Assembly (NCBI RefSeq): GCF_036347055.1
Contig: NZ_CP108882.1
Coordinates: 7,862,001-7,926,000 of the forward strand
From: Streptomyces sp. NBC_00820
GTDB lineage: Bacteria > Actinomycetota > Actinomycetes > Streptomycetales > Streptomycetaceae
Direction: 5' to 3'
DNA: 64,000 nucleotides
In this document: piece by piece, positions 16,421-23,970 of the stretch
How the letters are laid out: the number at the start of each line of letters is the position of its first letter
Numbering within the stretch: the first letter of the stretch is position 1
Made by a program: the position numbers and the translations under genes
The notes under the pieces: generated by a model
What the model was told of the DNA's origin: nothing
The model's database searches: none
What the model saw: the letters and a program-made list of their open reading frames with translations, nothing else

Positions 16421-17923
16421 TCACGCGGTGAGGTGCTGCTTGGTGCCGGAGTCGTCGGCAGTCGCCTCGGGGGTGATGCCGTGCTGCTCGTCTTCGGAGC
16501 GGCCCTTCTTGGGCAGTAGGAAGGTGATCGCGAAGAAGACCACCAACAAAATCGCCTGGACGAGCATCGCGCGGTGGAAGCCGCCGGTGAAAGCACCGGT
16601 CTTGGCCTGGGCGAAGAACACCGAGCCGAAGACCGCGACGCCGATGGAGCCGCCGACAGCCTGAACCGCCGACAGGACGCCGGAGGCGGATCCGATCTCG
16701 TCGTCGTCGACCGCGGCCAGGATGAAGCTGAACAGGGCGGCGATCACCATGCCGGCGCCGATGCCCGCCACCGCCACGCCGGGAGCGATGTCCCAGATCG
16801 AGAACGAGGCGGCATCGAGGCCATCGAGCTCGAACCACAGCACGGCAGCGCCGGCCAGCTGGACCAGCGGTCCGATCTGCAGCACCTTGCGGCCGATCTT
16901 GTCCGCGAGGAGCGCGCCGCTGACCGCGCCGCCGATCGCGGTTCCCACCGCGAGGGGCAGGTTGCCCAGTCCCGCCTCGCCGGCGGTGAATTGCCGGCCG
17001 ATCTGGAGGAACAGGGTCAGCACGAGCTGGGTGCCGATGAGCCCGCCGAAGAACAGGGCGATGCCGCCGAGCCCGACGGTGAAGGCCGGCTTGCGCAGCA
17101 GGCCCGGGGTCACCAGCGGCTCGCGGCCCGCGGCGGCCGTGCGGCGCTGCTGGAGGGCGAAGAGGGCGAAACCGATCGCCGAGGCGGCCATGGACAGCCA
17201 CGTCCACAGCGGCCAGCCGTTCTCCTGCCCCTGGTTCAGCGGCAGCACCAGCAGAGCACAGGAGATCACGACCAGGGTGGCGCCGGTCATGTCGACCCGT
17301 ACCGTGGGGTCGCCCGCCTTCTTGGGCACGAACTTCGCGGCGATGATCAGTGCCGCGATTCCGATGGGCAGGTTGATCAGGAACACCGACCGCCAGCCCA
17401 GGCCGAAGAAGTCGCCCTCTATGAGAAAGCCGCCCAGGACCGGGCCGATGATGCCGCCCAGACCGAGGACGGGTCCGAAGATCGCGAAGACCTTGGTGAG
17501 TTCGGGGCCGGAGAAGTTCTCCCGCAGCAGGCCCAGGCCCTGAGGCAGCAGCATCGCTCCGACGATGCCCTGCAGCAGGCGGAAGGCGATCAGCGACTCG
17601 ATGTTCGGCGCGGCCGCGCACAGCAGGGAGCACGCGGTGAAAGCCGCAAGACCGATCAGGAACATCCGGCGCCGGCCGTAGCGGTCGCCGAGCCGGCCGC
17701 CGAGCACCAGACCGGCGCCCAGGGTGAGGGCGTAGCCGCCGATCACCCACTGCAGTCCGACGGAACCGGCACCGAGCGATTTCTCCAGGTCCGGTCCGGC
17801 GACGTTGACGATCGAGGCGTCCAGGAGATCCATGATCTCCGCGACGATCATCACCGCCAGGATCAGCCACCGCCAACGGTAGGGCTCGGTCGTCTCGTCA
17901 GGGGTGGGGGACGGGGCACGCAC
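16421..17923 (-). CDS. MFS drug exporter, DHA2 type
   Basis: About 500 residues and 14 hydrophobic helices. Family landmarks: MDLLDASIVNVAGPDLEKSL in TM1, LVLGGRLGDRYGRRRMF (motif A) after TM2, and GLGGIIGPVLGGFLIEG (motif C) in TM5. It exports drugs by proton antiport. An apparent ATG at 17938 (MEVSGV) has no RBS, whereas that same stretch contains GGAGG eight bases before a GTG at 17923, so VRAPSPTPDE is taken as the true start. Divergent from a MarR gene, with promoter and repeated operator-like sequence between, so MarR repression relieved by substrate is likely. Confidence 0.93.
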   Translation of the reverse strand: MRAPSPTPDETTEPYRWRWLILAVMIVAEIMDLLDASIVNVAGPDLEKSLGAGSVGLQWVIGGYALTLGAGLVLGGRLGDRYGRRRMFLIGLAAFTACSLLCAAAPNIESLIAFRLLQGIVGAMLLPQGLGLLRENFSGPELTKVFAIFGPVLGLGGIIGPVLGGFLIEGDFFGLGWRSVFLINLPIGIAALIIAAKFVPKKAGDPTVRVDMTGATLVVISCALLVLPLNQGQENGWPLWTWLSMAASAIGFALFALQQRRTAAAGREPLVTPGLLRKPAFTVGLGGIALFFGGLIGTQLVLTLFLQIGRQFTAGEAGLGNLPLAVGTAIGGAVSGALLADKIGRKVLQIGPLVQLAGAAVLWFELDGLDAASFSIWDIAPGVAVAGIGAGMVIAALFSFILAAVDDDEIGSASGVLSAVQAVGGSIGVAVFGSVFFAQAKTGAFTGGFHRAMLVQAILLVVFFAITFLLPKKGRSEDEQHGITPEATADDSGTKQHLTA

Positions 17924-17934
17924 GCCAGATACCT

Positions 17935-17987
17935 CCATGGTGAAGTAATTCCATGGTGAAGGTAAAGTGGTGGGGGTAGGTTGTCAA
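17935..17987 (-). promoter_or_regulatory. MFS promoter with repeated MarR operator candidate
   Basis: On the minus strand TTGACA (17987-17982) and TACCTT (17964-17959) are 17 bases apart, a good principal-sigma promoter. The 11-bp CCATGGTGAAG occurs twice as direct repeats (17935-17945 and 17951-17961, 16-bp period), covering the -10 and transcript start; CCATGG is itself palindromic. Binding of the divergent MarR here would block transcription. Confidence 0.7.
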
Positions 17988-18050
17988 AGCGGGCTGCCCA
18001 CCTGGACGCCCGGCAGGCGAGACGAGGTGGCAGGCCCTGTGGAGGAAGCG

Positions 18051-18563
18051 ATGGGCGACGGTGTCGCGGCGCGGCGCGAGCGACTGATGGAAGGGCTGCG
18101 GATCTACGGCGGCCACTACGCCGAGCTCAGCCGGCGCTTCGCGGCATGGCTGGGCCTGCACTCCACCGACGCGACCGCGGTGCTGGAGATCGCCGCCGCC
18201 GAGGAACGCGGGACCCCGCTGTCACCGGCCCGGCTGAGCGAGCGCATCTCCCTGTCCACGGGCGCCACCACCGCACTCCTGAATCGCCTCGAAGCGGCCG
18301 GGCACATCACCCGCACCCGCGAGCACTCCGACCGGCGCATCGTCACCCTGCGCAGCGGCAGGCACATCCAGGAGCGGGCGGACGAGTTCTTCGGCCCGCT
18401 CGCCGGCCGCCTCGATGCCGCGATGTCCCCCTACCCGCCACAGCTCCTGGAACAGTTCGAGCAGCTCATGACCGATCTGAACACCGCCATGGACGCCCAC
18501 CTCGCCGAGCGGAGCCCGGTGACACCGTGCCCCCCCGGCGCTCTCGGGGACCGCCGGCGCTAG
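18051..18563 (+). CDS. MarR-family transcriptional regulator
   Basis: A 170-residue protein with a winged helix-turn-helix: ATAVLEIAAAEERGTPLSPA, RLSERISLSTGATTALLNRL (recognition helix) and the wing RTREHSDRRIVTLRSG. MarR dimers bind palindromes and release them on binding aromatic ligands. ATG at 18051 follows GTGGAGGAAGCG. It is transcribed away from the exporter gene, its probable target, and probably autoregulates through the same spacer. Its TAG stop overlaps the end of the IS5-type transposase remnant on the other strand, so the IS landed right at its 3' end. Confidence 0.92.
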   Translation: MGDGVAARRERLMEGLRIYGGHYAELSRRFAAWLGLHSTDATAVLEIAAAEERGTPLSPARLSERISLSTGATTALLNRLEAAGHITRTREHSDRRIVTLRSGRHIQERADEFFGPLAGRLDAAMSPYPPQLLEQFEQLMTDLNTAMDAHLAERSPVTPCPPGALGDRRR

Positions 18564-19215
18564 AGGTCGCCTCGGGTGGGGTGGGTCAGTGCGAGGGTGT
18601 GGAGGCGGGCGATGCCGAGCATGGCGTGGTGGACACCGGTTCCGCGTAGGCGGCAGTCGCGGAGGATCTTCCAGTTCTTCATGCGGGAGAAGGTGTGCTC
18701 GACGCGGGCTCGTGCCCGTCGGTGGACGGCGTTGCCGGCTTCCTGTTGAGGCGTCAGGCGTTCCTGGCCCGGGCGTCGGCGGTGCGGCATGAGAGCCCCT
18801 GCGCCTGGGCAGCCGCCGCGGCCAGTACTGGGGCGTCGCGGCAGGCCCGGTCGACGCCAAACTCGGTGAAGTCCCGGCAGTCGTCGCGGTCGCCGGGCAG
18901 AGGAAGGCCGACGGCGACGACGAACCTGCTGTTGGCGTCGATCACCACTTGGTGGTTGGTGGAGTAGCGGTAGTTTTTGCTGGAAGCGGCAAGAGTCCGG
19001 TCGCGGGTGGGCATCAGGGTGCCGTCCACAATGACCACGGTGCCCCTGCAAGGCTGACGAGCAGGCGCGATTGCCAGCAAGGGCGCGAGATGGTCCAGTA
19101 CCCGATCGGCAGCGGACTTCGACATCCCGAACAGGGGACCAACCTGGCGCAACGTCAGGTTGGTCCGCCAGTACGTCGCAACCAGCAGCACCCGATCCTC
19201 CAGCGGAAGGGACAA
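18560..19215 (-). pseudogene. IS5-type (DDE_Tnp_4) transposase, frameshifted
   Basis: From 19215: MSLPLEDRVLLVATYWRTNL, LRQVGPLFGMSKSAADRVLD (HTH), VVIVDGTLMPTRDRTLAASS (first Asp), KNYRYSTNHQVVIDANSRFV. Near 18790 the frame shifts by one base and the end reads LMPHRRRPGQERL and VEHTFSRMKNWKILRDCRLR (third catalytic residue, Glu). A segment with the second Asp appears shortened. Inactive. Confidence 0.88.
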
Positions 19216-19249
19216 CCTTTAGGGGTGCCCGGGCGTGGGTTGTGGTGAA

Positions 19250-19600
19250 TCAGCGGGACGTCGAGGGATCGGGCATCGAGGTGGCCCGGGACCGCACCTG
19301 CGCGGCCCAGGCCTTCGACAGGGCCTTCGGGATCTTCGCCGTCAGGCCTCCCTCCTTCGTGAAAGCGAGCCCCCGGATGTACGCACCGCCGTCGCATCCG
19401 TCGCATCCGTCGCATCCGTCGCATCCGTCGGACTGGAGGGTGAGCCGGACATCGGCGGTCGCGTCGATGACGGGACGGGTCTCGCCAACGTTGCTTCCGT
19501 AGAAGCATCCGGCCCCACGGCGCGTCCTCGGCATCTGTCGCGCCGCGACCGGCAGAGGGTGCCTGTCAACAGCAGTATGGTAAGCGGAAGTTGAGAAACC
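19250..19600 (-). pseudogene. Unrecognised coding fragment with an internal repeat
   Basis: The minus frame reads GETRPVIDATADVRLTLQSD, a run of Gly-Cys-Asp triplets, then GGAYIRGLAFTKEGGLTAKI and PKALSKAWAAQVRSRA before a stop at about 19250. The non-repeat parts look protein-like but no start or family is recognised. Confidence 0.35.
19391..19426 (+). repeat. 9-bp minisatellite (GTCGCATCC)4
   Basis: Four perfect copies of GTCGCATCC, in frame on the minus strand where they encode repeated Gly-Cys-Asp. The unit keeps the frame, so copy-number changes would lengthen the protein rather than break it. Confidence 0.9.
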
Positions 19601-19641
19601 TAAAGGTGGGGAGCGCCTCCCCTGTTCGATCTTGCTCGCTG

Positions 19642-19647
19642 TACGAT
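19642..19647 (+). promoter_or_regulatory. -10 element of a leaderless promoter
   Basis: TACGAT placed so that transcription would start at or next to the ATG at 19655; no clear -35 hexamer. Confidence 0.5.
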
Positions 19648-19654
19648 CCGCCAC

Positions 19655-20164
19655 ATGGGACCTCTGAATCCGCCACACCCTGAACTCATAGTCGGACTCG
19701 TCTGTTTCGCCCTGGTCTTCGTCATCTTCGCGAAGGTCCTGGTTCCGCGTATCGAGAAGATCCTCGCGGCGCGCGAAGAGGCGATCGAAGGTACCGCTGA
19801 GCGGGCCGTCGCACTGAACGAAGAAGCGCGTCGCATCCTCTCTGAGTATCAGGCCGAACTCAGCGCCGCCCGCCACGAAGCCGCCCGGATCCGCGAGACC
19901 GCGACCGAGGAGGGAGCCGCCCTTCTCGCGGCCCTGCGTGCCGAAGGTGTCAGGGAGCGCGAGGACCTGGTGGCGTCGGCTAAGACGCAACTGGAGGCCG
20001 ACCGGATCATCGCGGAGGCCGAACTGCGTGAGGACATCTTCGCGCTGGCCACCGAGCTGGCGGGCCGCATCGTCGGCGAACCCCTCGACGACCTGGCCGG
20101 CGCACGCGCCCTCGCGGACGAGTTCTTCGCTGGGATCGAGGCCGGGGACCCCGTCAAGGGCTGA
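19655..20164 (+). CDS. atpF: Orphan ATP synthase subunit b-like protein
   Basis: A 169-residue protein with the layout of F0 subunit b: one N-terminal membrane helix (ELIVGLVCFALVFVIFAKVL), then KILAAREEAIEGTAERAVAL and a long charged coiled coil rich in Glu, Ala and Arg to ALADEFFAGIEAGDPVKG. In the normal enzyme it forms the stator linking F0 to F1. No other atp gene is near, so this is a stray paralogue rather than part of the atp operon. A -10-like TACGAT ends eight bases before the ATG and there is no Shine-Dalgarno sequence, suggesting a leaderless mRNA. Intact. Confidence 0.88.
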   Translation: MGPLNPPHPELIVGLVCFALVFVIFAKVLVPRIEKILAAREEAIEGTAERAVALNEEARRILSEYQAELSAARHEAARIRETATEEGAALLAALRAEGVREREDLVASAKTQLEADRIIAEAELREDIFALATELAGRIVGEPLDDLAGARALADEFFAGIEAGDPVKG

Positions 20165-20194
20165 CCAGCGATCGATTGATCGGAAAGACACCCC

Positions 20195-21084
20195 CTAGCG
20201 GTCAGCGCGTCGGCGCCCGCCCTTCCAGTCGGCCACCCTCGCCGTCGGGGCGGGTGCCTTCGTCTTCGTCCTGGTCTCGCGCGTCGTTGGCGATGTCCCC
20301 TGCGCGTCCACACGTGCGGCCCGGGCCTTGTCCACGGAATCCTGCAGGGCGGTCATCAGGTCCACCGGCGTCCCGGCCGGGCCGTCGCCTGGGGGGCCTC
20401 CGGCAGATGGTGGCCTTCGTGCTTTGTCTCGATCACCCTGCGCAGGGCCTCGGTGTAGCCGTCGGTGAACTCCGGGCCGGTGAGGTCGTCGCGGGTCATG
20501 ACCTCGATCAGAGCCACAGCCTGGTCGACCTCGCCTTCGTTCAGATGGACCGGAGCAGGCGGGCACCACGGCGCCGGGGTCGCGGATTTCGTCCGGCCAC
20601 GACAGCCCGCGCAACGCGATGACAGTCCCAGGGACCCGGGGCAGACCGAGCCGCTCGCGGCCGTGCCACGCGTACCGCGCGACCGCGACCTTCCCGCGCC
20701 TGGCGCATCAGGACGTAGGGCTTGGCAGCGGTGGCGCCCTGCGGCTGGAGGCAGTAGCCGGGGCCGATGCGCAGCGGGTCGGCGGCAGCCGGCACGAACG
20801 CGACCAGCTCGATCGCGCGCGCCGTGGTCAGCGACAGATCTCTGAGATCTTCATCCGTGACAGGGGATGACCCGGCCGTCCGGCAGCTGGCAGCCGCGCC
20901 CGATCTCGCCGAAAGTGACCTCGCGGTCCTCGCTCTCGCACCAGTACCGGTTGCGCACCAGGCCCTGGTCGGCGGTGTGGATCCTTCGGAAGCGCACGCT
21001 GTGATCCTCGGTCGCACTGAGAACCGTCACCGGGACGCTGACCAGCCCGAACGTGTGAGCGCCGGTGAAGATGCTCGCGAGCAT
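20195..21084 (-). pseudogene. ku: Ku, end-joining DNA-binding protein, multiply frameshifted
   Basis: From ATG 21084: MLASIFTGAHTFGLVSVPVT, VLSATEDHSVRFRRIHTADQ, CESEDREVTFGEIGRGCQLP. A shift near 20870 is followed by TDEDLRDLSLTTARAIELVA and GYCLQPQGATAAKPYVLM, another near 20700, then WPDEIRDP, a shortened central part and the C-terminal tail that is duplicated at 11.2 kb. Ku forms a ring on broken DNA ends and recruits ligase D. The gene carries at least three frame breaks and is not functional; no ligD is present. Confidence 0.88.
20214..20558 (-). repeat. 345-bp inverted duplication, copy 2
   Basis: Reverse complement of 11160-11504 with one or two differences. Here the sequence continues naturally into the rest of ku, so this is the source copy. 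Confidence 0.95.
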
Positions 21085-21172
21085 GGCACACACCTCCGTC
21101 AGCCCCGAGCACCTCCAGCCTAGGAGCCCCGTCACAGCCCGGCAGGAGGGAGACTGGAGCCCGCCGGCAGGC

Positions 21173-21345
21173 CTACGCGTCAGGCTGCCGGTGCAGGTCC
21201 AGGAAGCAGCGCAGCTGTACACCAGGCTTGCCGGGTTCCCGGGGGCGTACGGTCCGCTGGCGCCACGCGCACCGCGCGGCGAGCAACTCCTGGATGGCGA
21301 AGGCGGTTTCGTCATCGGCGGCCGCGACCTCCACCACCGCGCCAG
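21173..21345 (-). pseudogene. DUF6207 protein, N-terminally truncated
   Basis: Reads AVVEVAAADDETAFAIQELL then AARCAWRQRTVRPREPGKPG and VQLRCFLDLHRQ, the body of the small Streptomyces DUF6207 family (V-V-E-V-x-A-A-D-D... D/E-P-G-x-P-G-V). The first ~15 residues are replaced by ISL3 transposase sequence on the opposite strand. Function of the family is unknown. Confidence 0.7.
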
Positions 21346-21432
21346 CCCGGTTCCTGCGCCAGGACCTCGACGCGGTGCTGGCCGGACTGACCATGAACCA
21401 CAGCTCCGGCAGGGTCGAGGGACATGTCACCC
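21346..21432 (+). pseudogene. ISL3-type transposase, C-terminal scrap
   Basis: About 28 codons read RFLRQDLDAVLAGLTMNHSS then GRVEGHVTR, matching the segment LRDLDAVTAGLTLDWSSGSI of the ISL3 transposase at 31.2 kb around the last catalytic Glu. Confidence 0.65.
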
Positions 21433-21500
21433 GAGTCTCCGAAGAGGCAGAGGTGCAGCCCCTTCTTGATCCATTCGCACTCGGCGAGGGTGTGGATCAC
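21425..21500 (-). pseudogene. IstB P-loop scrap
   Basis: VIHTLAECEWIKKGLHLCLF followed by GDSG, then broken. It corresponds to the approach to the Walker A motif of IS21 IstB (compare PLCLIGDSGTGKS at 25.6 kb). Confidence 0.6.
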
Positions 21501-21524
21501 GGCTGGTTCCTGATCGCGAGGAGT

Positions 21525-21780
21525 GTGGCGACCGGCGAGGGCCGAGCGGGTTGGGTTGTCCGGTGCGGGCGTCGGCCCAGGATGAGCGCAAGTCGTGGAA
21601 GCTGGTACGTGGGCCGTCGAGCCGGTCTTCCTGGGTCTGGGTGGCCAGGGGGGAGGAGAGGTAGACGTTGTCCCGGTAGCGGGTGAAGTCGACGCTCTTC
21701 CAGGCCGCGGCGATCCGTTCGTTGATCCGGTCGACCTCGGCCTGCTCGGGCGGCCGGCCTTCCTCGTGCGCGCTGATGCC
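21525..21780 (-). repeat. Conserved coding fragment, copy A of a ~250-bp repeat
   Basis: The minus frame reads AHEEGRPPEQAEVDRINERI, AAAWKSVDFTRYRDNVYLSS, PLATQTQEDRLDGPR. Nearly the same sequence, same orientation, is at 37208-37458. In copy A the frame stays open; the family is not recognised. Confidence 0.8.
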
Positions 21781-21816
21781 GGGAGAGTAAGCGACCGCTC
21801 GGACCTCGGGGCTAAC

Positions 21817-21836
21817 GGGGCCACGGGATGATCTTG
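21817..21836 (+). repeat. 20-bp direct repeat, left copy
   Basis: GGGGCCACGGGATGATCTTG, identical to 23295-23314 in the same orientation; it abuts the stop codon of the recombinase remnant. Candidate att core or Tn3-type terminal repeat (begins GGGG). Confidence 0.85.
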
Positions 21837-21837
21837 G

Positions 21838-22580
21838 TTATTGGTCGAGGTTGCTCACCCGGTTCGCGTACTCGCGGCGGGCCTTGCGCTGTGCCGAGAT
21901 TGCTGCGGCGTTGTCGAGCGGCTGGCAGCGGTCGAGGAGTTGGCGGTGTACCGCCGGGATAGCGCTGGCGCGCAGGGTGTAGCCCTGGCCGCGTCGTACG
22001 GTCACGCCCTGGTCGAGCACGGCGCGCTCGGCGGGCTCCAGTTCGGCCGTGCGGAGGAAGTCGGCGATTTTGCCCGGCATGTCGAGGAGGACCGGCAGCT
22101 CCGGGGCCGGGGCGTCCGGGTCGACGGTGGTGTGCTCGGGCAGGAGGTCGGTGACGGCGGTACGGATGGCCCCGCGGCTGAAGTCGCGCTCGTGGGCGAG
22201 GCTGGCGATGGACTGGCCGCCCGGGCACGCGCGATGCGTACGGCGGTGTCCGTTGCTGCCGTGACGACCGGGCGGCGGCCAGCCTTGTCGCCTTGGCTTC
22301 GGCGGCCCGTAGTCCGTCGCACGTGAGCTCCCGTTGGAGGTCGCGCTGTAGTTCGCCGGCGGCGGCGAGCGTCTACACCATGAACTTCATGGTGGACAGC
22401 AGTTCTCCGGTGCGCGGGTGGCGTGCGGTGAGGTCCAGCCGGTGTGCAGGACGTCGAGCACGTAACGGGACGCCGGCGCCGGGACAGCACCCGCCGCTCC
22501 TGGCACCGGCGTCGCGCCGACCGACCTGCCGGAGGGGGCAGGCCTCGGTCGACACCTCGACCCGGCGGCACGGGAGCCTC
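21838..22580 (-). pseudogene. Serine recombinase (resolvase family), degraded
   Basis: The well-preserved C-terminus reads PGKIADFLRTAELEPAERAV, LDQGVTVRRGQGYTLRASAI, PAVHRQLLDRCQPLDNAAAI. Upstream, in shifted frames, are GRRPVVTAATDTAVRIARAR, QSIASLAHERDFSRGAIRTA (HTH) and resolvase-core pieces such as ELQRDLQRELTCDGLRAAEA. The catalytic serine domain is mostly lost. Related enzymes cut and rejoin DNA at short att or res sites. Confidence 0.75.
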
Positions 22581-22629
22581 ATCGGCCCCTGCCCTGCCGC
22601 ACCCCGGCCTGCCTCACACCCGTACCCGC

Positions 22630-23031
22630 TCACTCGATCCAGATCGCCCGGAAGTCCACTCCGCCAGGATGGTTGGGGAAGGTGTAGTACGTGTTCTTCT
22701 CGACCGGGGTGCTGGGCTGCCACCGGCCGTCCGAGAGGAATTCCACGCGGTTGTTTCCCGTGGAGAACGCATCGAGCCAACAGTCACCGGTGCAGGATTC
22801 CCATTCGTATGTTCCCGCATTGGCGAAACAGGACTTCATCTCAAAGGGGTCATCGCCCGATTCGTGCCACCAGACCTGCAAGTACTCATTGTCACGCTCA
22901 TCGTAGTGACACGTGACTTTGTCGATGCTCGGCCTGGCGGGTGCAGCGGAGGTGTGTCCGGCGGGGGCGAGCAGCAGTAGTCCGAGGACGGCCAAGACGG
23001 AGGCTGTCCTCGTGCGCAGTGGCGAGACCAT
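22630..23031 (-). CDS. Secreted Streptomyces killer-toxin-like (beta/gamma-crystallin) protein
   Basis: A 133-residue exported protein: signal peptide MVSPLRTRTASVLAVLGLLL...GHTSA cleaved near residue 29, then a ~100-residue beta-rich domain with four to five cysteines. CFANAGTYEWESCTGDCWLD, AFSTGNNRVEFLSDGRW and YYTFPNHPGGVDFRAIWIE match the Streptomyces killer-toxin-like protein (SKLP) fold, a single-domain crystallin reported to inhibit yeasts and some bacteria. ATG 23031 has AAGGAGT six bases upstream. The gene is intact while everything around it is decayed, and it lies between two 20-bp direct repeats next to a recombinase remnant. Confidence 0.85.
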   Translation of the reverse strand: MVSPLRTRTASVLAVLGLLLLAPAGHTSAAPARPSIDKVTCHYDERDNEYLQVWWHESGDDPFEMKSCFANAGTYEWESCTGDCWLDAFSTGNNRVEFLSDGRWQPSTPVEKNTYYTFPNHPGGVDFRAIWIE

Positions 23032-23400
23032 GGGGCACTCCTTGACGGTCGGGGATTGCGGCGGCCGAGATCGGCTTCGCGCAGCCGTGAAGTGCCCCAG
23101 GTTCAGGGCGAATCACCCTGATCGCACGGAGCAACTGCCACGAAACCCATGCGCACATCGCTATTCGTGAATAGTCGGCTTTCAGGCAAGAATGTTGACA
23201 TTCGGAACAAGATGGACTGACGGGCATGTCCGCGCCGTGGCCCCCCACGGCCAGCCGCCGAGCCTCCAAGGGGTTCGTCGAGATAAGCCCGAAAGGGGCC
23301 ACGGGATGATCTTGAAGCCCTGAGGTCACGGCCCGTCACTCGTCCGTCTCGGCTTCGTTGGTGTGATGTTGAGCTTGCCGTCTGGGGTCGGGGCGGGATT
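23032..23400. other. No gene seen; contains right direct repeat
   Basis: Upstream region of the killer-toxin-like gene and the junction at 23295; no supported coding frame. Confidence 0.5.
23295..23314 (+). repeat. 20-bp direct repeat, right copy
   Basis: Identical to 21817-21836; about 100 bases before a Tn3-type transposase fragment. Confidence 0.85.
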
Positions 23401-23832
23401 GTGACCGCGATGGAGTGGACCGCGTATCCGCGGATCAAGCGGCTGATCACCGCGCACGAGCTGCATCTGTTCTTCGCGCCGACCCGGGATGAGGTCGAGT
23501 GGGTGTCCGGTGCGACGGACTGTGATCAGCATCTGCTGGCTCTGCTGCTGATGCTGAAGTCGTACCAGCGCATGGGGTTTCCCGAGGCTGAAGAGAGCGC
23601 CTGCGTCAGGTGTTTCGTGCTCCGCCTCGACCTGGCCGCCCAGGAACCCTGGCTGCTGGAGATCGAAGCCAACACCAGCCGGCGTCTCGGAGAGGCGCAA
23701 CGGATGCAGTGGCTCGGTGAGGTTGCCGGCCTGCAGGAGAGCCTGCGGCACATCGCCGACAAGGAACAGCAGGCCGAACGCCTGCGAGCCCAAACCGGCC
23801 GAGGCGAGGACGGGGTCGCCGCCCTTGGTTAA
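23401..23832 (+). pseudogene. Tn3-family transposase, N-terminal (DUF4158) fragment
   Basis: GTG 23401 (or ATG 23410) gives MEWTAYPRIKRLITAHELHL, FFAPTRDEVEWVSGATDC and LLALLLMLKSYQRMGFFP-like sequence, typical of the DUF4158 N-terminal domain that binds the terminal repeats of Tn3-family elements. After about 70 residues the similarity fades and the ~900-residue catalytic part is absent. Confidence 0.65.
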
Positions 23833-23970
23833 GGTGATCATCCCGGAACCGGTGCTCAGTGCCCGCTCAGCTGCGTTCTCGCCGTTGGCCAGGCGCTCGT
23901 AGAACTGCCCAGGACCTCCGGGGTCAAGCCCGAGCACTGTCCGGTCGGCCGGGTTCAGTACCATCCACGG

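Noticed and set aside
16574..17959. 460-codon + strand frame across the second MFS gene
   Set aside because: Antisense shadow; the minus-strand frame has clear MFS motifs and 14 helices.
19391..19429. Possible CRISPR array
   Set aside because: A 9-bp unit with no spacers; it is a minisatellite. No cas genes anywhere in the window.
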